Positions 17,287-27,096 of a DNA stretch of 50,249 nt are shown one piece after another. This DNA is from an uncultured Bacteroidales bacterium (lineage in GTDB: Bacteria; Bacteroidota; Bacteroidia; Bacteroidales; Paludibacteraceae). Position numbers and translations under genes: made by a program. How positions within the stretch are numbered: the stretch's first letter is position 1; every line of letters begins with the position of its first letter. Under the pieces are notes generated by a model. It was given only the letters and a program-made list of their open reading frames with translations, was not told where the DNA came from and ran no database searches. The DNA lies in the NCBI GenBank assembly GCA_946187695.1, contig CAMHSB010000013.1, positions 1-50,249 of the forward strand, given 5' to 3'.

Positions 17287-18314
17287 ATAAACTATTAACC
17301 ATAGTCATTCCGACATATAACATGCAGAACTATCTGCATCGTTGTTTGGATTCATTGCTTCTGCCCGACAAGCAGATGGAGCCATTGGAAGTGATGGTCG
17401 TAAATGATGGAAGTAAAGACAACTCATCTATCATTGCGCATGAGTACGAGACTAAGTATCCCAAAACCTTCCGTGTCATAGACAAAGAGAATGGTAACTA
17501 TGGCTCGTGCATCAATCGTGGATTGAAAGAAGCAGCCGGTAAGTACATCAAAATCCTCGATGCGGATGATTGGTTTGACACGGCTGAGTTCTCGCGTTAC
17601 ATGGAGGAGTTGCAGCACATTGATGCCGATATGATTCTGACCAATCACCAAGTGGTCGATGATGCCGGAAACTTAACGCGCAACTATTCCTACGACATAG
17701 AGTCGAACAAACTTTTTGCTTTCCAAGAATACACTGAACTTGGAGTATATTTTGCCATGCATTCTATCACCTATCGTACGGAGGTGCTGCGCAGCATCAA
17801 CTACCATCAAACGGAAGGCATATCCTACACCGATACTGAATGGGTGTTCTATCCGCAACACGGGGTCAAAACCTGCATCTATCTCCCGTACGATGTCTAC
17901 CGCTACGTAGTAGGTCGTGAAGGCCAAACAATGGATTCCAAGGTGTTGCTCAAAAGCGTTTCGCACTATGATAAACTGCTTCGCGCGATGGTAGATTTTG
18001 CGAACCATCTGTCTGCTGAAGATAAAGCTCTCTATACTTACCAACGTATCGAAGCACAGATAGCGCACCTCAGTATGGGTGTTTATCGCACTTGCCTCGT
18101 TTTGCAAGATGCCGGCAACTATGACAAGGCACTTATCAAAGCGTTTGATGACTTTATGAAGCATGAACGTCCTCAAGTGTATAAAGAGGCAGGACAACTT
18201 ACGCTCAAGAAATACCTACCTATCCATTACGTGCGCTATTGGCGTATAACCGGCAAACGTTTTTCGGTGGATTGGATTCGTGATACTTATAGGAGAATAC
18301 GTTATGGCAAGTAA
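17283..18314 (+). CDS. Family 2 glycosyltransferase
   Basis: A 343-residue GT-A fold enzyme: LTIVIPTYNMQNYLHRCLDSL, VVNDGSKDNS, NGNYGSCINRGLKEAAGKYI and the metal-binding LDADDWFD. It has a C-terminal helical extension and no membrane segment. From this gene on, base composition returns to the GC-richer level of the rest of the window. It overlaps the next gene by 11 nt. Confidence 0.9.
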   Translation: MNKLLTIVIPTYNMQNYLHRCLDSLLLPDKQMEPLEVMVVNDGSKDNSSIIAHEYETKYPKTFRVIDKENGNYGSCINRGLKEAAGKYIKILDADDWFDTAEFSRYMEELQHIDADMILTNHQVVDDAGNLTRNYSYDIESNKLFAFQEYTELGVYFAMHSITYRTEVLRSINYHQTEGISYTDTEWVFYPQHGVKTCIYLPYDVYRYVVGREGQTMDSKVLLKSVSHYDKLLRAMVDFANHLSAEDKALYTYQRIEAQIAHLSMGVYRTCLVLQDAGNYDKALIKAFDDFMKHERPQVYKEAGQLTLKKYLPIHYVRYWRITGKRFSVDWIRDTYRRIRYGK

Positions 18315-19263
18315 AACCACTCCCTATGTTTCGGTTGTAATGACCAGTTATAACCGTGAGAAATACATTGGTCAGGCAATAGACTCCATTCTTGCGCAAG
18401 AATGCAAGTTCCCGTTCGAGATCATCATTGGCGACGATTGCTCTACTGACAACTCGCGAGAACTGCTCTTATCTTATAAAGAGAAACACCCGGATATCTT
18501 TGTCCTCAATCTACACGAGACCAATCAAGGCTTCGGAGCCAATTGGGCATCGACATGCCAACTTGCACGAGGAAAGTATATCGCCTTCTGTGATGACGAT
18601 GATTATTGGTGTGAACCAACGCACATGCAATCCCTCGCAGACTATTTGGATGCGCACGACAATTGTGGTCTCGTTTATGCCAATCGTTGGATTTTAGACG
18701 TGGCAACCGATACAAAGAAACTTGCAAATGCACGTATTCCGGATGGTGTGGACAAACTGCAATATATGTTACATGACGGCTATCCGATATTGTTCAGCGC
18801 GTCTATGATTCGCAAGTCACTCATGGATAAATACGTAGATTTGGATGCTTTCATTCGTCTCAAATTTCCGATACAGGATTTCCCGACAGCAGTATTGCTT
18901 GCGCCGCATTGTGACTTCCATTATATGGAACAACCAACCGTTGTCTATCGCAGTTATTCGGGATCAATGTCCAAGCCTCAAGAGTATGAAACCATCGTCC
19001 GCAAATACACCCAAGAGAAAGTAATGAATGAGTATCTCTATGGTCAACTTGGTTTGGAGTACGATGGACCCGGTGACGACAGATACCGTTACGGTATTCT
19101 GCTCCGTTTGGCTTTTGATAAATCAGACTATCGCTCTGCACGTGAGTTTGCTAAGCACGTCGATCCGCGTAACAAGAAAAAGTACTTTGCCATGACTTGG
19201 CTTACTTTCCATCTATTCCGTATCGCACGCAATATAAAGAACAAAATTAAAAACCAACACTAA
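18304..19263 (+). CDS. Family 2 glycosyltransferase
   Basis: A 319-residue GT2 enzyme: YVSVVMTSYNREKYIGQAID, IIGDDCSTDNS, NQGFGANWASTCQLARGKYI and CDDDDYWCEP (DxD region), with a C-terminal half including VVYRSYSGSMS. The start at 18304 (MASKTTPYVSV) overlaps the previous stop; an upstream ATG at 18280 lies deeper in the preceding gene and is less likely. Confidence 0.88.
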   Translation: MASKTTPYVSVVMTSYNREKYIGQAIDSILAQECKFPFEIIIGDDCSTDNSRELLLSYKEKHPDIFVLNLHETNQGFGANWASTCQLARGKYIAFCDDDDYWCEPTHMQSLADYLDAHDNCGLVYANRWILDVATDTKKLANARIPDGVDKLQYMLHDGYPILFSASMIRKSLMDKYVDLDAFIRLKFPIQDFPTAVLLAPHCDFHYMEQPTVVYRSYSGSMSKPQEYETIVRKYTQEKVMNEYLYGQLGLEYDGPGDDRYRYGILLRLAFDKSDYRSAREFAKHVDPRNKKKYFAMTWLTFHLFRIARNIKNKIKNQH

Positions 19264-19264
19264 T

Positions 19265-19474
19265 ATGTTTAAATATACGAAAAGACTACTTTCCGACATA
19301 CGCTTTTGGTGTCAGGAGTGCAAAATCCGCAGTAAAGAGAATGCAGAGTGGGAGCGCATAGAGGATGAAGAATGGAGACATCCAATGGCTGGTTTTGGTC
19401 TCTATACCACTATCAAACGTAACCGCGCTGAACGTAAACGACTTCACAATGAAGAACGTGCAAAGATTAAGTAA
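19265..19474 (+). CDS. Small unknown basic/acidic protein of the polysaccharide locus
   Basis: A 69-residue charged protein (MFKYTKRLLSDIRFWCQECK at the start; NAEWERIEDEEWRHPMAGFG in the middle; Arg/Lys-rich C-terminus). No signal peptide or membrane segment is seen and no family is recognised. It lies 1 nt after the glycosyltransferase and 2 nt before glf in the same direction, so it is probably a genuine operon member. It could be a small partner of one of the glycosyltransferases. Confidence 0.65.
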   Translation: MFKYTKRLLSDIRFWCQECKIRSKENAEWERIEDEEWRHPMAGFGLYTTIKRNRAERKRLHNEERAKIK

Positions 19475-19476
19475 TC

Positions 19477-20601
19477 ATGAAGTATGATTTTCTCATAGTT
19501 GGTTCCGGCTTGTTCGGAGCAACCTTTGCCTACAAAGCCCACCATGCAGGCAAGTCGTGTCTTGTTATTGACAAACGTCCGCAACTCGGCGGTAATGTCT
19601 ATTGCGAACAGACCGAAGGCATCAATGTCCACAAGTACGGTGCGCACATCTTCCATACTGCCAACAAAGCCGTGTGGGATTTCGTCAATGCACTTGTGCC
19701 CTTCAACCGCTACACCAACTGCCCTGTAGCCAACTACCACGGTGAACTATACAACCTGCCCTTCAACATGAACACCTTCTATCAGATGTGGGGTGTTCGT
19801 ACTCCCGAAGAGGCACAAGCGAAAATCGCAGAGCAACGCGCTGTTGTATCCGCCAAACTTGACGGATCGGAGCCTCGCAATCTCGAAGAACAAGCCCTGC
19901 TGCTCGTCGGTCGCGACATCTATGAGAAACTAATCAAAGAGTACACCGAGAAACAATGGGGACGACCCTGCACGGAACTTCCGGCTTTCATCATTCGTCG
20001 TCTGCCTTTGCGCTTTGTCTTTGACAACAATTATTTCAACGATCCCTACCAAGGCATTCCCATCGGCGGTTACAATCTCCTCATCAAACGTCTCTTGGAA
20101 GGCATCGATACCCGCGTCAACTGCGATTTCTTTACTAACCGCGATAAACTAACCGCCCTTGCAGATACAATTATCTACACCGGACCAATAGATCAGTTCT
20201 ACGATTACCGTTTTGGCAAACTCCAATATCGCACGGTGCGTTTTGAAACCGAAACGTTGAACACTCCGAACTATCAAGGCAACGCAGTTGTCAACTACAC
20301 CTCGCACGAGGTGCCATATACCCGTATCATCGAGCACAAGCATTTCGAATCCTTCGGTCAGTCGGTCTATGACAACACCAAGACCGTAATCAGCCGCGAG
20401 TATTCTACCGAGTGGCAACCTGGCATGGAACCCTACTATCCTGTTAACGACGAGAGAAACGCCGCGCTCTACACCCAATACAAATCCATCGCCGACACTG
20501 AAAAGCACGTCCTCTTCGGTGGTCGCTTAGCCGAATACAAATACTACGACATGGCTCCAATCATTGAGCAGGCCTTGCTTCTTGCTGGACAGCATCTTTA
20601 A
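19477..20601 (+). CDS. glf: UDP-galactopyranose mutase
   Basis: A 374-residue FAD enzyme that converts UDP-galactopyranose to UDP-galactofuranose. The dinucleotide-binding motif is IVGSGLFGATFA, followed by DKRPQLGGNVYCE, YGAHIFHT and later YTEKQWGRPCTELP and the C-terminal LFGGRLAEYKYYDM. This implies that galactofuranose is part of the surface glycan. It is the last gene of the locus and is followed by a terminator. Confidence 0.95.
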   Translation: MKYDFLIVGSGLFGATFAYKAHHAGKSCLVIDKRPQLGGNVYCEQTEGINVHKYGAHIFHTANKAVWDFVNALVPFNRYTNCPVANYHGELYNLPFNMNTFYQMWGVRTPEEAQAKIAEQRAVVSAKLDGSEPRNLEEQALLLVGRDIYEKLIKEYTEKQWGRPCTELPAFIIRRLPLRFVFDNNYFNDPYQGIPIGGYNLLIKRLLEGIDTRVNCDFFTNRDKLTALADTIIYTGPIDQFYDYRFGKLQYRTVRFETETLNTPNYQGNAVVNYTSHEVPYTRIIEHKHFESFGQSVYDNTKTVISREYSTEWQPGMEPYYPVNDERNAALYTQYKSIADTEKHVLFGGRLAEYKYYDMAPIIEQALLLAGQHL

Positions 20602-20638
20602 TACCATATCCTTTTCGTCAAAATAGTATTGCCCGCTC

Positions 20639-20671
20639 AAAAAACCGAGACGCCCCCGCGCCTCGGTTTTT
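20639..20671. terminator. Bidirectional intrinsic terminator after glf
   Basis: AAAAAACCGAG (20639-20649) pairs with CTCGGTTTTT (20662-20671) around a C-rich loop. There are T-runs on both strands, so it can stop both the polysaccharide operon and leftward transcription from 20839-20869. Confidence 0.85.
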
Positions 20672-20702
20672 GTCATCCCGCATCCTAGTAGCCTGCTGGT
20701 TC

Positions 20703-20746
20703 CAATATAAGCTCAATATATGCTCAATATATGCCGAATATATGCT
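20703..20746. repeat. 11-bp tandem repeat, four copies
   Basis: Units CAATATAAGCT, CAATATATGCT, CAATATATGCC, GAATATATGCT. The 20602-21128 stretch holds only this array, the terminator, promoters and one inverted repeat; no convincing gene was found. Confidence 0.85.
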
Positions 20747-20838
20747 TCACCCGACATCAACCTAACCAGAAAGGAATAACAAAACCAGAAAATAGATTGA
20801 TCGTAGAGAGAAAAATGGTTTACGAATCAAATCTGCTG

Positions 20839-20869
20839 CAAAGATACTACTTTTTTCTTGAATTTCAAA
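20839..20869 (-). promoter_or_regulatory. Orphan leftward promoter
   Basis: On the minus strand TATCTTTG (20846-20839) preceded by G, a 19-nt spacer and TTTG (20869-20866). No minus-strand gene follows before the glf terminator. Confidence 0.6.
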
Positions 20870-20920
20870 ATTTTGAACCTCAAAAACTTCATTTTTTATA
20901 TCATAAAAAAACGCGGGCGC

Positions 20921-20983
20921 TTGCGTATGCCAATATTTGTTGTAATTTCGGACTCCGCCTGCTTCGCATTCCCCCGAAATTAC
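20921..20983 (+). promoter_or_regulatory. Weak promoter-like sequence and inverted repeat upstream of pheT
   Basis: TTG (20921-20923), 19-nt spacer, TAATTTCG (20943-20950). The -7-like box is part of a perfect 10-bp inverted repeat, GTAATTTCGG (20942-20951) with CCGAAATTAC (20974-20983). Either a degenerate promoter or a protein-binding or hairpin site. Confidence 0.35.
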
Positions 20984-21069
20984 GTTCGCACTTCCGTACA
21001 AACTACAATCTTTTTATCAAACAAATTTCCATTTAAGCAAGCTTAGATTAAATTTTTTTGCTAAAAATC

Positions 21070-21100
21070 TTGCAAATTTGAAAAATTTGTTGTAATTTTG
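21070..21100 (+). promoter_or_regulatory. Promoter of pheT
   Basis: TTG (21070-21072), 20-nt spacer ending in G, TAATTTTG (21093-21100). Start near 21106, giving a leader of about 23 nt. No T-box or attenuator is visible in so short a leader. Confidence 0.8.
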
Positions 21101-21128
21101 CACGCAAATTGAATTAGTAATATTTGAT

Positions 21129-23615
21129 ATGAATATTTCGTACAAGTGGTTAAAGCGCTACATAGACCTGCAGGATGATGCGCAGACGGTAGCGAAAATC
21201 CTTACTTCTATCGGTCTCGAGGTAGGAACAGTGGAAGAAATCGAGACTATCAAGGGTGGCCTGAAAGGCCTGGTAGTAGGCGAAGTGCTGACATGCGAGG
21301 CTCATCCTAATTCCGATCATTTACATATCACTAAAGTGAACATCGGTGAGGCAGAGCCGCTGCCGATCGTTTGCGGTGCGCCGAACGTAGCTGCAGGACA
21401 GAAGGTGATTGTAGCGACGGTAGGTACCGTGCTCTATGACGGCGAGGAGTCGTTCACGATCAAGAAAGGCAAGCTGCGCGGCGAGGAGAGCTGGGGCATG
21501 ATCTGCGCAGAGGACGAGATAGGCGTGGGTACCGACCATGCAGGTATCATCGTGCTTCCCGCCGACACGCCGGTGGGTATGAAGGCTGCGGACTACTACC
21601 ACATCGAGAACGACACGATCATCGAAGTGGATATCACGCCGAACCGTTCTGATGCGGCAAGTCATTTTGGCGTTGCACGCGATCTGTACGCTTACTACAA
21701 AGCGCACGGTCAGAATATTAGTCTGAAGAAGCCATCAGTAGAGGACTTTAAGATCGAGAATAACGATCTGCCGATCAAGGTGGTAGTTGATGCACCGGAT
21801 GCATGTCCGCGTTATTCGGGCGTGAGCATCAAGGGCGTGACGATCAAAGAGTCGCCGGAATGGCTCAAGAACAGCCTGCTCGCTATCGGTCTGCGTCCGA
21901 TCAATAATATCGTGGACGTAACGAACTTCGTGCTGCACGAGTGCGGTCAAGCGTTGCACGCGTTCGATGCCGACAAAATCAAAAATCATGAGATCCATGT
22001 GCGCTATGCCAAACAAGGCGAGAAATTTGTGACCTTGGACGGTGTAGAGCGCGAGATGGACGCACGCGATCTGATGATCGCCAACGCCGAGGAAGCGATG
22101 TGTATCGCAGGTGTATTCGGTGGATTGGAGAGCGGCGTGACGGAGAAGACGCAGAACGTATTCTTGGAGAGTGCGTATTTCGATCCCGTGACGATCCGCA
22201 AGACCAGCCGGAGACATACCTTACAGACGGACGCTTCGTTCCGCTACGAGCGCGGTTGCGATCCGAATAATACGCTGTACGTTTTGAAACGCGCTGCCCT
22301 GCTCATTCAGGAAGTAGCCGGTGGTACGGTGTCGATGGACGTGACAGACGTTGTGAACGGCGATTTCAAGCCGTGGGCTGTGACGATCGATATTAAGCGC
22401 GTGAACAGCCTGATCGGTAAGGCGATCGGCGAGGAGACCATCGAGACCATCCTCAAAGCGCTGGAGATAGCGATCATCGCCAAGCATGGCGAGTGCTGGG
22501 ACTTGGAGGTACCGCGTTACCGCGTAGATGTACAGCGGGAGTGCGATGTAGTGGAAGATATACTCCGTATATACGGATACGACAACGTCGAGTTCCCTGA
22601 GAAGCTGAACACCAGTTTGGCTTACGGTATCAAACCCGATCCGGAGAAACTGCGCCGTAAGATCGCCGAGCAGCTGACCGCACAAGGTTTCAACGAGATA
22701 TTGAATAACTCGCTGACCAAGACCTCGTATTACAAAGAGGACTGGAGCGAGAGCTGCGTGAAGATCATGAACCCGCTGAGCCAGGATCTGGGCGTACTGC
22801 GTCAAACCCTACTCTTTGGCGGCCTGGAGTCCATTGCGCGCAACGCCAACCGCAAGAACAACGATCTGAAGTTCTACGAGTTCGGTAATTGCTATCATTA
22901 TAATGCCGCGGTGCGCGAGCATAATGACGAGGATCCGCTGCGTGCTTATAGCGAGGAGCCGCATTTAGGCTTGTGGCTGACAGGAAACAAGTCGGCACAG
23001 AGCTGGGTGCGCAAAGAGGAGAAGACGACGTTCTACCAGCTGCGTGCGTATGTGAATAACGTGCTGGTGCGTTTGGGTGTGGATGTCGCCAAACTGACGC
23101 TGGAGCCGGCTGTCGATCCGCAAGGCGATAAGTGCTGCGGAATCGTTGAGTGCTTCTCAGACGGTCTGGTACTGAAGGCGCAGAACGGCAAAGCGATCGG
23201 ATATATCGCGATCGTGGCTCGTCCGCTGCTCAAGCAGTTCGACATCGATCAGGAAGTCTATTACGCCGACCTGTACTGGAAAGAGCTGCTGAAACTGAAC
23301 AAGCAATACAAAGCCGTGATCAATGACCTGCCGAAATATCCAGAGGTAAAGCGTGACTTTGCGCTGCTGGTAGATAAGAGCGTTGAGTTTGCCGACCTGG
23401 CGCGTGCAGCGTTCGGTACGGAGAAAAAACTGCTGAAGAACGTGTTCCTGTTCGACGTTTATGAAGGCAAGAACCTCGAAGCCGGCAAGAAGAGTTATGC
23501 GTTGAGTTTCATCCTTCAGGATGCGGACAGCACGCTCAAAGATACGCAGATAGAGAACATCATGAACCGCCTGAAGGCGACATTCGAAGAGAAGTTCCAT
23601 GCTACCCTCCGCTGA
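21129..23615 (+). CDS. pheT: Phenylalanyl-tRNA synthetase beta subunit
   Basis: An 828-residue bacterial-type beta chain. It begins [14 protein letters not shown]; the EMAP-like tRNA-binding domain is at about 40-150 ([20 protein letters not shown]), then B3/B4 editing ([32 protein letters not shown]), B5 ([14 protein letters not shown] region) and the C-terminal FDX-ACB anticodon-binding domain ([15 protein letters not shown]). It charges tRNA-Phe with PheS, which is not in the window. It overlaps prfC by 17 nt. Confidence 0.95.
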   Translation: MNISYKWLKRYIDLQDDAQTVAKILTSIGLEVGTVEEIETIKGGLKGLVVGEVLTCEAHPNSDHLHITKVNIGEAEPLPIVCGAPNVAAGQKVIVATVGTVLYDGEESFTIKKGKLRGEESWGMICAEDEIGVGTDHAGIIVLPADTPVGMKAADYYHIENDTIIEVDITPNRSDAASHFGVARDLYAYYKAHGQNISLKKPSVEDFKIENNDLPIKVVVDAPDACPRYSGVSIKGVTIKESPEWLKNSLLAIGLRPINNIVDVTNFVLHECGQALHAFDADKIKNHEIHVRYAKQGEKFVTLDGVEREMDARDLMIANAEEAMCIAGVFGGLESGVTEKTQNVFLESAYFDPVTIRKTSRRHTLQTDASFRYERGCDPNNTLYVLKRAALLIQEVAGGTVSMDVTDVVNGDFKPWAVTIDIKRVNSLIGKAIGEETIETILKALEIAIIAKHGECWDLEVPRYRVDVQRECDVVEDILRIYGYDNVEFPEKLNTSLAYGIKPDPEKLRRKIAEQLTAQGFNEILNNSLTKTSYYKEDWSESCVKIMNPLSQDLGVLRQTLLFGGLESIARNANRKNNDLKFYEFGNCYHYNAAVREHNDEDPLRAYSEEPHLGLWLTGNKSAQSWVRKEEKTTFYQLRAYVNNVLVRLGVDVAKLTLEPAVDPQGDKCCGIVECFSDGLVLKAQNGKAIGYIAIVARPLLKQFDIDQEVYYADLYWKELLKLNKQYKAVINDLPKYPEVKRDFALLVDKSVEFADLARAAFGTEKKLLKNVFLFDVYEGKNLEAGKKSYALSFILQDADSTLKDTQIENIMNRLKATFEEKFHATLR

Positions 23616-25095
23616 TCAGAACGAGATATTGAGACGCCGGACGTTTGCGATTATCTCGCACCCGGATGCGGGTAAGACGACGTTAACGGAGAAACTGCTG
23701 TTGTACGGCGGTGCGATTCACGTGGCAGGAGCGGTAAAGAGCAATAAGATCCGTAAGACGGCAACCTCCGATTGGATGGAGATCGAGAAACAGCGTGGTA
23801 TATCAGTGGCGACGTCCGTGATGGGCTTCGATTACTCGGGCTACCACATCAATATCCTCGACACCCCGGGTCACCAGGACTTTGCGGAAGACACGTTCCG
23901 TACGCTGACGGCTGTGGATAGTGCGATCGTGGTGATCGACTCGGCGAAAGGTGTGGAGATGCAGACGAGACGTCTGATGGAGGTCTGTCGTATGCGCAAA
24001 ACTCCCGTCATGGTGTTCATGAATAAGATGGACCGCGAGGGTAAAGATCCATTCGATCTGATGGATGAAGTGGAGCGCGAACTGCAGATTAAAGTGACAC
24101 CGGTTACTTGGGCGAACGGACAGGGCTTGAAATTCGAGTCCGTCTTCGCATTAGACCAACGTCCAAAGGACGTTAGCGGGAAAATGGCGGAAGACCTGGA
24201 GATGGTGGATGGTGTGTATCCGGAATTCGATAAAGAAGCGTACTTACGCGGCGAGTTGGCACCGGTTTTCTTCGGCTCGGCGTACAAGACGGTAGGTGTA
24301 CAGGAGTTGTTGGACTTCTTGGTAGCCAATGCCCCCTCCCCTCTTGCGGTAGGCGCCGAAGAGCGTGTGGTGGAGCCGATGGAAGACAAGTTCACGGCAT
24401 TCTGCTTTAAGATCCACGCGAACATGGACCCGAACCATCGCTCTTGTATCGCGTTCTTCAAGATATGCAGCGGTAAGTTCCTGCGCAACACCTATTACTA
24501 CCACGTACGCAAAGACCAGCAGATGCGTTTTGCAGCTCCGACGTGCTTCATGGCGCAGAAGAAAGAGACGGTGGATGAGGCGTTTGCGGGTGACGTAGTA
24601 GGTCTGCCCGATACGGGTAACTTCAAGATCGGCGATACCCTGACGGCCGGCGAGAAGTTGCATTTCAAGGGCCTGCCCTCTTTCTCACCGGAGATGTTCA
24701 AGTATATCGACAATGCCGATCCGATGAAGCAGAAACAGCTCGAGAAAGGTGTGAACCAGTTGATGGACGAGGGTGTGGCACAGCTGTTTGTGAGCCAACT
24801 GAACGGCCGTAAGATCATCGGCACGGTAGGTCAACTGCAGTTCGAGGTGATCCAATACCGTCTGGAGCACGAGTATCAGGCCAAATGCAAATGGCAGCCG
24901 CTGCAGATGTACAAAGCCTGCTGGATCGAGAGCGAGGACGATGCTGAGCTCGATATGTTCAAGAAACGCAAAGCGCAGTACATGGCGTACGACAAAGAAG
25001 GCCGGGACGTGTTCATGGCCGACAGCGCGTACGTGCTGAGTATGGCACAACAAGACTACAAGCATATCAAATTCCACTTTACAAGTGAATTTTAG
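23599..25095 (+). CDS. prfC: Peptide chain release factor 3
   Basis: A 498-residue translational GTPase that recycles RF1/RF2. G1 is HPDAGKTT (21-28), G3 DTPGH (88-92), G4 NKMD (142-145). The RF3-specific region is present ([50 protein letters not shown]). It is somewhat shorter than E. coli RF3 (529 residues). The start lies inside the 3' end of pheT, so the two are translationally linked. Confidence 0.92.
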   Translation: MLPSADQNEILRRRTFAIISHPDAGKTTLTEKLLLYGGAIHVAGAVKSNKIRKTATSDWMEIEKQRGISVATSVMGFDYSGYHINILDTPGHQDFAEDTFRTLTAVDSAIVVIDSAKGVEMQTRRLMEVCRMRKTPVMVFMNKMDREGKDPFDLMDEVERELQIKVTPVTWANGQGLKFESVFALDQRPKDVSGKMAEDLEMVDGVYPEFDKEAYLRGELAPVFFGSAYKTVGVQELLDFLVANAPSPLAVGAEERVVEPMEDKFTAFCFKIHANMDPNHRSCIAFFKICSGKFLRNTYYYHVRKDQQMRFAAPTCFMAQKKETVDEAFAGDVVGLPDTGNFKIGDTLTAGEKLHFKGLPSFSPEMFKYIDNADPMKQKQLEKGVNQLMDEGVAQLFVSQLNGRKIIGTVGQLQFEVIQYRLEHEYQAKCKWQPLQMYKACWIESEDDAELDMFKKRKAQYMAYDKEGRDVFMADSAYVLSMAQQDYKHIKFHFTSEF

Positions 25096-25123
25096 ATTTG
25101 ATATTTTTGATTTAAAATTTTAA
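25089..25123. repeat. Period-7 tandem repeat between prfC and the transporter gene
   Basis: Five consecutive 7-mers of form ATTTNNN: ATTTTAG, ATTTGAT, ATTTTTG, ATTTAAA, ATTTTAA. It includes the prfC stop and reaches to 5 bp before the next ATG. Confidence 0.65.
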
Positions 25124-25127
25124 TAGT

Positions 25128-26429
25128 ATGAAAAACAAATCGCTTCAATTGCGCCTCATCGTGATGAACTTCTTGGAGTTCGCTATCTGGGGCTCGTATC
25201 TGATCTGTATGGGGCGTTACCTGGCTGAGCACGGCATGGGTACGCACATCGGTATTTTCTACTCGATTCAGGGTATCGTGTCGATCTTCATGCCCGCGCT
25301 GATGGGTATTGTGGCGGACCGTTGGATCCCGGCACAGAAGACTTTGAGTCTGTGTCATTTGATGGCCGGTCTGTTCATGGGTGCTGCGGGTCTGTACGCA
25401 CTCGGTGCCGGTGATGCGGTGGAGTTTGCTCCGTTGTTCTCGCTGTATGCGATCTCGGTAGCGTTCTACATGCCGACGATCGCACTGACCAACTCGGTGG
25501 CTTTCAACGCTTTGGTAAAGGCCGGCATGGACACCGTGAAGGATTTCCCGCCTATCCGTGTCTTCGGTACGGTTGGATTCATCGCTATGGAATGGTGCAT
25601 CGACCTGATGGGCTTCCAATCGACCGCTCACCAATTCGTTATCAGCGGTGGCTTGAGTTTGTTGCTCGCCGCTTATGCGCTGACGTTGCCGAATTGCGAG
25701 ATCTCGAAGAAAGAAGGCAAAGTGGATCTGGCAGAAGCGCTGGGTCTGAAAGCCTTTACGCTCTTCAAAGAGAAGAAAATGGCGCTGTTCTTCATCTTCT
25801 GTATGTGTCTGGGCGTGAGCCTGCAGATCACCAACGGCTTTGCTACGCCTTTCCTGGGCAGCTTTGCAGCCGCTCCGGAGTTCGTAGATGCTTTTGCCGT
25901 TAAGCACAGTACGATGCTTGTCTCGATCAGCCAGATCTGCGAGGCCGTTTGTATCCTGCTGATCCCGTTCTTCCTCAAGAAATTCGGTATCAAGAACGTG
26001 ATGCTGCTCGCTATGTTCGCTTGGGTGCTCCGTTTCGCCTTCTTCGGCATGGGCAATCCGGGTATGCCGGGTGTGCTGCTGTTCGTTCTTAGCTGCGTGG
26101 TTTATGGCTTTGCGTTTGACTTCTTCAATATCTCCGGTGCGCTGTACGTGGATCAGGAGACCGATTCGTCGATGCGCTCTAGTGCACAGGGTCTGTTCAT
26201 GGTGATGACCAATGGTATCGGTGCAACGGTCGGTACGCTGGCAGCACAGGCGATCGTTAACAAGAACGTCTATTCCCTTGCGGCAGACGCACCATTTGCC
26301 GATGTATGGGCAGGCTGGCAAGCAAGCTGGTACACCTTTGCAGCCTTTGCACTGTTGGTAGCTATACTCTTCTGGATCTTCTTCCCGAAGACGGAAGCAA
26401 ATAAAAAGATCGAAGTAGAGAAGTTGTAA
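25128..26429 (+). CDS. Nucleoside:H+ symporter family (NupG-like) MFS transporter
   Basis: A 433-residue protein with about twelve membrane helices. FLEFAIWGSYLICMGRYL near the N-terminus, GIVADRWIPAQKTL, FPPIRVFGTVGFIAMEW in the middle and SCVVYGFAFDFFNISGALYVD late are typical of the NHS family (PF03825). Probable role: uptake of nucleosides. It lies 32 nt after prfC and 1 nt before the permease gene. Confidence 0.88.
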   Translation: MKNKSLQLRLIVMNFLEFAIWGSYLICMGRYLAEHGMGTHIGIFYSIQGIVSIFMPALMGIVADRWIPAQKTLSLCHLMAGLFMGAAGLYALGAGDAVEFAPLFSLYAISVAFYMPTIALTNSVAFNALVKAGMDTVKDFPPIRVFGTVGFIAMEWCIDLMGFQSTAHQFVISGGLSLLLAAYALTLPNCEISKKEGKVDLAEALGLKAFTLFKEKKMALFFIFCMCLGVSLQITNGFATPFLGSFAAAPEFVDAFAVKHSTMLVSISQICEAVCILLIPFFLKKFGIKNVMLLAMFAWVLRFAFFGMGNPGMPGVLLFVLSCVVYGFAFDFFNISGALYVDQETDSSMRSSAQGLFMVMTNGIGATVGTLAAQAIVNKNVYSLAADAPFADVWAGWQASWYTFAAFALLVAILFWIFFPKTEANKKIEVEKL

Positions 26430-26430
26430 G

Positions 26431-27096
26431 GTGTATAAGAAGGAGCTCCGATATTATTTCTCGACGCCGATAGCGTACATCGTGATTGGTTTGTACCTCT
26501 TGGCGATCAGCCTCTTCCTTTGGGTGATCCCGGGTCAATGGAACATCATTGACTCGGGGTACGCCCAAGTGGACGGACTCTTTCAATTGAGCCCCTGGCT
26601 CTTCATGCTGCTCTGCCCTGCTTTGACGATGCGGTTACTCTCCGAAGAGCGACAATCGGGTATTTGGGATCTTATTCGCACTAAGCCCGTTTCGCTTAGT
26701 CGGATCATGCTCGGCAAGTATTTTGCGGCATGGACGCTGGTGCTGATCGGCTTGCTGCCGTGCTTTGTGCACTATTTTGTGGTGGCGTACATGGCGGAGC
26801 CGATGGGCAATCTGGACAGCGGTGCGTTCTTGGGTTCGTTCATCGGGCTGATCCTTTTGAGCGGTACGTTCATGGCGGTCGGTGTACTCTGCGCGACCTT
26901 AAGCAAGAGTCAGATCGTGTGCTTTATCACCGGCGCTCTTGCCTGTTTTATTCTCTATTGGGTCCTGCTGCAGGATCACTACTCTGCCCTCTCCCGCGGT
27001 GTGATAGACCTGCGCGACGTGGCTGTCTTCTTTTCGGTAGCGGTGGTGTCGCTCATCGCAGCTATCTTCACGATCGATAAACTGACCCGCAAATGA
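26431..27096 (+). CDS. ABC-2 type permease, GldF-like
   Basis: A 221-residue membrane protein with six hydrophobic segments. MYKKELRYYFSTPIAYIVIG, SPWLFMLLCPALTMRLLSEE and GIWDLIRTKPVSLSRIMLGK match the GldF/ABC-2 permease family from gliding-motility ABC exporters. The start is a GTG one base after the transporter stop. No ATPase (GldA) or GldG partner is adjacent. It overlaps the next gene by 4 nt. Confidence 0.8.
   Translation: MYKKELRYYFSTPIAYIVIGLYLLAISLFLWVIPGQWNIIDSGYAQVDGLFQLSPWLFMLLCPALTMRLLSEERQSGIWDLIRTKPVSLSRIMLGKYFAAWTLVLIGLLPCFVHYFVVAYMAEPMGNLDSGAFLGSFIGLILLSGTFMAVGVLCATLSKSQIVCFITGALACFILYWVLLQDHYSALSRGVIDLRDVAVFFSVAVVSLIAAIFTIDKLTRK

Larger units (their letters stand above)
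20636..20834 (-). ncRNA. Candidate small RNA between an orphan promoter and the glf terminator
   Basis: Leftward transcription from the promoter at 20839-20869 would end at the bidirectional terminator at 20639-20671, giving an RNA of about 200 nt. It contains the four 11-bp repeats. The only small frame seen starts in this stretch and has 14 codons (begins MSGEAYIRH), so a coding role is unlikely. Confidence 0.4.

Noticed and set aside
20731..21036. A 101-codon plus-strand frame between glf and pheT
   Set aside because: It crosses promoter elements and repeats and shows no protein-like pattern.
25092..26321. A 409-codon minus-strand frame opposite the transporter gene
   Set aside because: It has low-complexity Arg/His/Gln content and no motifs, and is explained by codon bias of the transporter.
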